Assembly: GCF_035668035.1 (NCBI RefSeq)
Contig: NZ_JAYMYJ010000160.1
Coordinates: 1-64,000 of the forward strand
DNA length: 64,000 nt
Reading direction: 5' to 3'
Source: Thiothrix phosphatis
Lineage (GTDB): Bacteria; Pseudomonadota; Gammaproteobacteria; Thiotrichales; Thiotrichaceae
Shown: positions 59,341 to 64,000 of the stretch, piece by piece
How positions within the stretch are numbered: the stretch's first letter is position 1
Layout of the letters: each line of letters opens with the position of its first letter
Notes under the pieces: model-generated
What the model was told of the DNA's origin: nothing
Seen by the model: only the letters and a program-made list of their open reading frames with translations
The model's database searches: none
Made by a program: the position numbers and the translations under genes

Positions 59341-60321
59341 ATGTTGATCAAATCTGCTGACAGCAAAACTGGCGCTTTGAAGCTTCTTGAGCGGTTTAAA
59401 CAATATCCAAACATTACGGAATCCCAACAAAAAGCCATTGAAAAAGAAATACGCCTGTTGAAGGCGGGGATAAAAGGCGAAGAGGAAGCGGCTTATCTGA
59501 TCGATTTCCACTTTAAAGGCTCCAAAAACAATGCGGTGATCCATGATTTACGTTTGGAGATCAACGACCGGGTTGCACAAATTGACCACTTGCTCATTAA
59601 CCGTAGCCTGATGGTATTTGTGCTGGAAACCAAGCATTTCAATTGCGGCATTAAAATTAACGAGAACGCTGAGTTTTTACGCTGGAATGATTTTAAGAAA
59701 ACCTACGAAGGCATGCCATCGCCGGTAGCGCAGAATGAGCGCCATATTGTGGTGTTGAAAGAGGCTTTCAATTTGCTGGATATGCCAGTCCGCCTGGGGA
59801 TCAGGTTAAAGCCTTCGTTTGTCCCCTATGTGCTGGTTTCCGCGTCCTCCAGGATTGACCGCCCCAAACATCTGGACACCAGCCAGATCATCAAGGCGGA
59901 TGTCCTGGAGCACACCATCATGCAGAAATTCGACAAACTGGGGGTTATGGACACATTGGGGGCAGCGGCCCGGATGGTTTCAACCGAAACCCTGGAAGCC
60001 ATCGCCAAGCAACTGGTTGCCTTGCATAAACCCATCACGGTCGATTACCAAGCAAAGTTCGGTTTGCCAGATCGGCAGGTTGTTGGGCAGCCATCGCAAG
60101 CCGATGCGCCTGTCTGCCGTAAGTGCGGCAGCGCCAATATTGGCATCCAATACGGGAAATTCGGCTATTATTTCAAATGCTTTGACTGTGATGGCAATAC
60201 GCCTCTCAAGGCGGCTTGCGATAAGGATGGCTGCAAAGCGCGTATCCGTAAGGAAGGGAATAATTTTTACCGGGAGTGCGTCGCCTGCAATGGCAGCACG
60301 CTGTTTTTCACCAATCTTTGA
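59341..60321 (+). CDS. NERD-domain putative nuclease with zinc-ribbon C-terminus
   Basis: A 326-residue protein. The nuclease-related domain (NERD) spans about 45-150: GIKGEEEAAYLIDFHF, IDHLLINRSLMVFVLETKHF, with Asp and Glu-x-Lys in catalytic positions. The C-terminal about 70 residues hold two Cys4 clusters (CRKC...CFDC and CDKDGC...CVAC), like a topoisomerase or zinc-ribbon module that binds DNA. No signal peptide. NERD proteins occur in DNA-processing and defence contexts; the role here is unknown. Confidence 0.85.
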   Translation: MLIKSADSKTGALKLLERFKQYPNITESQQKAIEKEIRLLKAGIKGEEEAAYLIDFHFKGSKNNAVIHDLRLEINDRVAQIDHLLINRSLMVFVLETKHFNCGIKINENAEFLRWNDFKKTYEGMPSPVAQNERHIVVLKEAFNLLDMPVRLGIRLKPSFVPYVLVSASSRIDRPKHLDTSQIIKADVLEHTIMQKFDKLGVMDTLGAAARMVSTETLEAIAKQLVALHKPITVDYQAKFGLPDRQVVGQPSQADAPVCRKCGSANIGIQYGKFGYYFKCFDCDGNTPLKAACDKDGCKARIRKEGNNFYRECVACNGSTLFFTNL

Positions 60322-60347
60322 AGCATGATTGCCTCCATGTTGCCTGC

Positions 60348-61319
60348 ATGCGCCTGATCCTTGCCCCGATGGAGGGCGTCCTTGACCATACCTTGCGCGA
60401 CATTCTGACCCGCGTCGGCGGCTATGAACGTTGCGTGACAGAATTCGTGCGCGTGACTGACCGGCCATTGCCGCCGCGCGTGTTCTACCGTGCCTGCCCG
60501 GAATTGCTGACGGGGGGTGCCACACCCGCCGGGATGCCGGTTTTCCTGCAATTGCTGGGCGGCGACCCTGCGGTCATGGCGGCCAATGCGCACGTCGCGC
60601 AACAATTGGGCGCGCCCGGCATCGACCTCAATTTTGGCTGCCCATCCAAAACCGTCAACCGCAGTGATGGCGGCTCCGCCCTGCTGCGCGAACCGGAACG
60701 GGTGTGCGCCATTGTCAGCGCCGTGCGCGCCGCCGTTGACCCGCAGGTTCCCGTCACCGCCAAAATCCGCCTCGGATTTCACGACGGCAGCCTGTTCGAA
60801 GACATTGCCTTGGGCATCCAGCAAGCTGGGGCTGACGAACTTTGTGTCCACGCCCGCACCCGTCAGCAAGGCTACCAGCCGCCCGCTTATTGGTCAGAAA
60901 TCGGCAAGGTCAAACCCAAATTGCACATCCCGGTCATTGCCAATGGTGACATCTGGTCTCCGGGTGCCGCCCTTCAAGCTCAGGCTGACAGCGGCTGTGC
61001 TGACCTGATGCTGGGCCGTGGCGCGCTCGCTTTCCCCGATTTGGCCTTGGCGATCAAGGCGCAACAGGGTGGCGCATCCTACCAGCCCATGCCCTGGCCT
61101 GAAATCCTGCCGTTGGTTGTCCGCTATGCGGACACGCTGACGGGGCATGCCCCCAAATACGCCGCCAGTTTCATCAAGCAGTGGTTCACCTACTTGCGCC
61201 GCCAATACCCGGAAGCCGAATCCCTTTTCCAACACATAAAACGCTTGAAACTGCCCATGGAGATTAAAGAGGCTATTATCCTCCCTCCCTGCGGCTTTAC
61301 GAAGGACTCGCCACCATGA
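60348..61319 (+). CDS. dusC: tRNA-dihydrouridine(16) synthase
   Basis: Flavoenzyme reducing U16 in tRNA. The 323-residue protein begins MRLILAPMEGVLDHTLRDIL and has GIDLNFGCPSKTVNRSDGGSALL with the catalytic Cys, ARTRQQGY, and VIANGDIWSP for FMN binding; the sequence and length fit DusC rather than DusA or DusB. ATG at 60348 chosen over an in-frame start at 60276 that lies within the preceding gene. Overlaps cobO by four bases. Confidence 0.93.
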   Translation: MRLILAPMEGVLDHTLRDILTRVGGYERCVTEFVRVTDRPLPPRVFYRACPELLTGGATPAGMPVFLQLLGGDPAVMAANAHVAQQLGAPGIDLNFGCPSKTVNRSDGGSALLREPERVCAIVSAVRAAVDPQVPVTAKIRLGFHDGSLFEDIALGIQQAGADELCVHARTRQQGYQPPAYWSEIGKVKPKLHIPVIANGDIWSPGAALQAQADSGCADLMLGRGALAFPDLALAIKAQQGGASYQPMPWPEILPLVVRYADTLTGHAPKYAASFIKQWFTYLRRQYPEAESLFQHIKRLKLPMEIKEAIILPPCGFTKDSPP

Positions 61320-61921
61320 CCGGCTCCGACCAGCACCAACGCCACCAGACCCGTATGCAGCGCAAAAAAGCCGTCATCGATGCCAGCATCGCCCGCGCCA
61401 ATCAGGACAAGGGGCTGTTGGTCGTGTTGACTGGCAACGGCAAGGGCAAATCCTCTTCCGCCTTCGGCATGGTTGGGCGTGCGCTTGGGCACGGTATGCA
61501 GGTCGGCGTTTGCCAATTCCTCAAAAGCCGCACCGACACCGGCGAAGAAGCCTTTTTTGGCCGCCAGCCCGGCTGCGAATGGCATGTGCTCGGCGACGGC
61601 TTCACTTGGGAAACGCAAAGCCGCGAACAGGACATCGCCACCGCCCAGCACGGCTGGGAGGTCGCCCGGCAGATGCTGGCCGATCCTAACTACGCTTTGG
61701 TGGTGCTGGACGAGCTTACCTACCTGCTCAACTACGGTTATCTGGACGCCGAAGAGGTGTTGAAGGCCATTGCCGCCCGCCCACCACTGCAACATGTGGT
61801 TGTCACAGGGCGCGCCGCCAGCCCCGCCCTGTGCGGGCTGGCTGACACTGTTGCGGAAATCGCCGATGTGAAACACGCCTTCCGCAGCGGCATCCAGGCG
61901 CAAAAGGGCATTGACCTGTAG
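61316..61921 (+). CDS. cobO: Cob(I)alamin adenosyltransferase, CobA/CobO type
   Basis: Attaches the 5'-deoxyadenosyl group to cob(I)alamin or cobinamide. The 201-residue protein carries the P-loop GNGKGKSS at 40-47 and the family motif LDELTYLLNYGYLD with VVTGRAASPALCGLAD. Starts in the dusC stop (ATGA). With the btuB-btuM riboswitch operon nearby, it completes uptake and adenosylation of scavenged B12. Confidence 0.94.
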   Translation: MTGSDQHQRHQTRMQRKKAVIDASIARANQDKGLLVVLTGNGKGKSSSAFGMVGRALGHGMQVGVCQFLKSRTDTGEEAFFGRQPGCEWHVLGDGFTWETQSREQDIATAQHGWEVARQMLADPNYALVVLDELTYLLNYGYLDAEEVLKAIAARPPLQHVVVTGRAASPALCGLADTVAEIADVKHAFRSGIQAQKGIDL

Positions 61922-61948
61922 GGGAAAACCGCTTGCCGTTTTGTTGCT

Positions 61949-62794
61949 TCAGTCAGCCTTTTTTAACGGCTTCAGCCATTCATCCACCAGCAGTTTGGCG
62001 CGGCGCTCGTATTCATCGTAAGCGTTTTGCCATGCTTCGCCAGTCAGCTCGGGAAAATGCAGCGGCTGGCAATCCTGCGCCATGTAGGCTGTGTCAGCCA
62101 GATAATAGCCATTGTTGCGGTAGCGCCAAGTGAATTCAGCCCCGCCGCATTGCAGCGGGTCGTCCGGAAAGGCGTATTTGAGGAGCAGGCGGGTGCGGAT
62201 TTCCTTGTAGCCCTGCTCCTTGTTGTGATTGGTCACGTACAGGGAACCGTCGCCTTCCGCCAGCACCCGGTATTTGCCTGTGGAGGTTTTCTGCACCACC
62301 CATTTGTGGGCGTCATTGTCGCCTTGGCGCAGTTTCAGGCTTTCATCCTGGCTCAGGCATTGCACGGCGGAAAACGATACGATCCACTCCTTGGTGGCGG
62401 GTTTGTCATCCAGCTCGAAAGGTGTGCCCAACACCAGACATTGCTGGCGCTTTTCGATGTTGGTGGGCGCATAAATGGCGAAAAACAGGTTCCGGAATGG
62501 GTTTTCGGTGGTTGTTGCGGACAACGCGGCGTCCAGCTCCTTGCCAATGGGTTGGAAGATGTTTTCGTATTCCTTGCCCATGGTGTCCGCCTTGTTCTTG
62601 TACAGCACCGCCCAGCCATTGGCGGGCGGCAGGCTGGGGATAACGGGCGGAAAACGGGTTTCAAAGGCGGCTTTGTACCAACTGGAAGGCAGTGTGCTGG
62701 TGCGCCGGGAGCTGTCGGCCAGACTGTCGCCGCTGGCGGCGCAGGAAAGCCCGGCCAACAGTAACAGGGCAAAGATCTTGTTGTTGCACACCAT
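61949..62794 (-). CDS. Unknown exported protein
   Basis: A 281-residue protein with a signal peptide (about 1-25, with a Cys-Ala-Ala that may be a weak lipobox), Trp/Tyr-rich periplasmic domain, and four Cys at spaced positions (CLVL, CLSQ, CGGA, CQPL), which could form disulfides. Not recognised. It starts 36 bases after the stop of the partial gene upstream and may share a transcript with it. Confidence 0.7.
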   Translation of the reverse strand: MVCNNKIFALLLLAGLSCAASGDSLADSSRRTSTLPSSWYKAAFETRFPPVIPSLPPANGWAVLYKNKADTMGKEYENIFQPIGKELDAALSATTTENPFRNLFFAIYAPTNIEKRQQCLVLGTPFELDDKPATKEWIVSFSAVQCLSQDESLKLRQGDNDAHKWVVQKTSTGKYRVLAEGDGSLYVTNHNKEQGYKEIRTRLLLKYAFPDDPLQCGGAEFTWRYRNNGYYLADTAYMAQDCQPLHFPELTGEAWQNAYDEYERRAKLLVDEWLKPLKKAD

Positions 62795-62830
62795 GGTCTG
62801 GCCGATCCTCCATAATCAATCTGGTCGCCT

Positions 62831-64000
62831 CTAGCTGCTGGCGGACTGGGCGAAGCCCTGGCTGGCCAGCGTTGTCATGATACCCCGCCATTGGGCCGCC
62901 GTCTGGGGTGGTTGGCGCTTCAACAGGGCATGCAGTTCGGGCATGTCCACATTGCGGTAAAACACGCTGTTCCGCCCCGCCGTTTCAGGCGTGACCTGCC
63001 GCCGGAAATCGCGTGTGGCCGGTACGCCCAAAATGTCCTCATACTGGTAATAATTGTCGTCCGTTGGCCTCAACGTGGATTTATTGCGGAAACTTAGTAC
63101 ATAAATATTGGCTCCGCCACCCAGACGCAAAGGATACAGGGCAATTTTGCTGTCCGCCAACGGATTGTTGTTGATGTCGGTGTTGCCCATGATGGAGCCG
63201 CTCAACATGCCGCTGATGGAAATGGTGTGCTGCCCGCCAATCTGCAAGCTGTTGTCACGGATGTGCAGGTTGCGGAACGCGCCGTCGGAGGCAAAAACAC
63301 CCTGCAATGCGCCGTCGGAATACACCACATTGCCGGAAACACTGACATTGCGCATCTGTACGCCACCGAAACGGTCAACGCCATTCGCTGGCTCCGGAAT
63401 CAGCTGGAAGGCGTCGCGGTGGCCCATCTGCATGAAAGGGAACACCCGGTAGGTGCGTCCGCGTTGCCGTTGGCGCTCGTTGATGCCGCTGACCAGTTTG
63501 TCGAAATCCTGGGCGAATGCGGAGTAAACCGTGTCATCCACGGCCACCAGGTTGACTACGCTCAGGTTGCCTGCGCTGTAAACCTGCATGAAATCACGGA
63601 TAAAGAACGCCTGCCCGCTGCGCCTGCCGCTCAGGTTCAGGCGCGGGAAACGGCGCCTTTCCAGGTCGCCAGCGGCTGGCAGGCTGTTGGACAGCGCATC
63701 CGCCTGTTGCTGGTTGCGGATCCAGTGCAAAGGCTGGCCGCTGTTCTGGCGGACTGCATCATAGGCGCGCGCATTGGCGTCGTTGCGCATATTGGCCACG
63801 CTGTATTTGTTCGCCAGCAATTCATTGAGGATGGCGTTGTGGGCGAAATCCTGGTTGCCATCAGCATTGAAGGTGTCGGCGGTGGTGGTGATGAAGTCGC
63901 CACTACTGGCGGCTGGGTTGCCGGAGCTCCCGCCGGATGCGTTTCCGCTATCGCCGACGGCACCCGTGGTGCCGGTATTGCCTGCGCTGCCGCTCAGTTG
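62831..64000 (-). CDS. Unknown exported or surface protein, cut by the window end
   Basis: Open frame of 389 codons up to the last base, so the N-terminus is outside the window. The visible part begins with a Gly/Ser/Thr/Asn-rich low-complexity linker (about the first 40 codons), then a domain with many short strands and Asn/Gly turns (VQMRNVSVSGNVVYSDGALQG, FRNLHIRDNSLQIGG), suggesting a right-handed beta-helix. It ends with a helical tail QTAAQWRGIMTTLASQGFAQ. TTG at 63818-63820 is only an internal start-like codon. Family not recognised. Confidence 0.65.
   Translation of the reverse strand, partial: QLSGSAGNTGTTGAVGDSGNASGGSSGNPAASSGDFITTTADTFNADGNQDFAHNAILNELLANKYSVANMRNDANARAYDAVRQNSGQPLHWIRNQQQADALSNSLPAAGDLERRRFPRLNLSGRRSGQAFFIRDFMQVYSAGNLSVVNLVAVDDTVYSAFAQDFDKLVSGINERQRQRGRTYRVFPFMQMGHRDAFQLIPEPANGVDRFGGVQMRNVSVSGNVVYSDGALQGVFASDGAFRNLHIRDNSLQIGGQHTISISGMLSGSIMGNTDINNNPLADSKIALYPLRLGGGANIYVLSFRNKSTLRPTDDNYYQYEDILGVPATRDFRRQVTPETAGRNSVFYRNVDMPELHALLKRQPPQTAAQWRGIMTTLASQGFAQSASS

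Overview
The window is a chromosomal segment that includes the replication origin of a gammaproteobacterium. Supporting signs are the gene order rpmH-rnpA-yidC-mnmE on one strand and dnaA-dnaN-recF-gyrB on the other, a proteobacterial waaC, a gamma-type GyrB of about 807 residues, FabA, and a hemC-hemD-hemX-hemY operon. Overall protein character and gene mix (FimV-type proteins, bactofilin, Ras-like GTPase with roadblock protein, SdrD/DUF11 surface protein) suggest a filamentous sulfur oxidiser of the Thiotrichaceae (Thiothrix-like). That assignment is an inference from impression, not from a database search.

Layout. 1-10.7 kb: palindromes, Dyp-type peroxidase, pyrC, a large SdrD/DUF11 exoprotein, the 115-kDa-type NAD glutamate dehydrogenase, ribF and a PfkB-family adenosine-kinase-like gene. 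10.7-16.1 kb: an intergenic region with DnaA boxes and a parS-like site, waaC, a lipase-like hydrolase, a FimV/LysM protein and two unknown membrane proteins. 16.1-30.8 kb: lexA with three candidate operators, a cupin, mnmE, yidC, rnpA, rpmH, then dnaA, oriC, dnaN, recF, gyrB, prlC, xth. One perfect and one near-perfect parS site lie in recF and at the gyrB/prlC junction. 30.8-39.6 kb: envelope proteins, a patatin-like hydrolase, CbiM-like and VanZ-like membrane proteins, a DUF3299 lipoprotein next to the decayed tail of an FtsX-type permease, a long structured leader, and hemCDXY. 39.6-45.1 kb: malic enzyme, M48 protease lipoprotein, rpmE2, SIMPL protein, fabA, ubiA, a thioredoxin-like [2Fe-2S] protein, and a small lipoprotein with three 13-residue repeats. 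45.3-54.1 kb: the accessory-looking cluster of most interest (bactofilin, Ras-like GTPase, roadblock protein, PAS protein, cytoplasmic PhnD-like binding protein, FimV-like protein, OmpA/BON protein). 54.1-64 kb: tatD, cpdA, a cobalamin riboswitch controlling btuB-btuM, a NERD nuclease-domain protein, dusC, cobO and two unknown exported proteins, the last cut by the window end.

How parts work together. The origin block carries replication initiation (dnaA, oriC), the sliding clamp, RecF and gyrase, with parS sites nearby for ParB-driven segregation (parAB are not in this window). The 45-54 kb cluster combines proteins that in other bacteria set cell polarity (MglA/MglB-like switch, bactofilin, FimV/HubP-type landmark) with sensory domains (PAS, periplasmic-binding fold without signal peptide) and envelope proteins. 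I read it as a candidate signalling-to-envelope or polarity module. The B12 genes (riboswitch, btuB, btuM, cobO) form a salvage route in which the inner-membrane step appears to use a solitary ECF-type S component instead of BtuCD.

No tRNA, rRNA, CRISPR array or insertion sequence was recognised.
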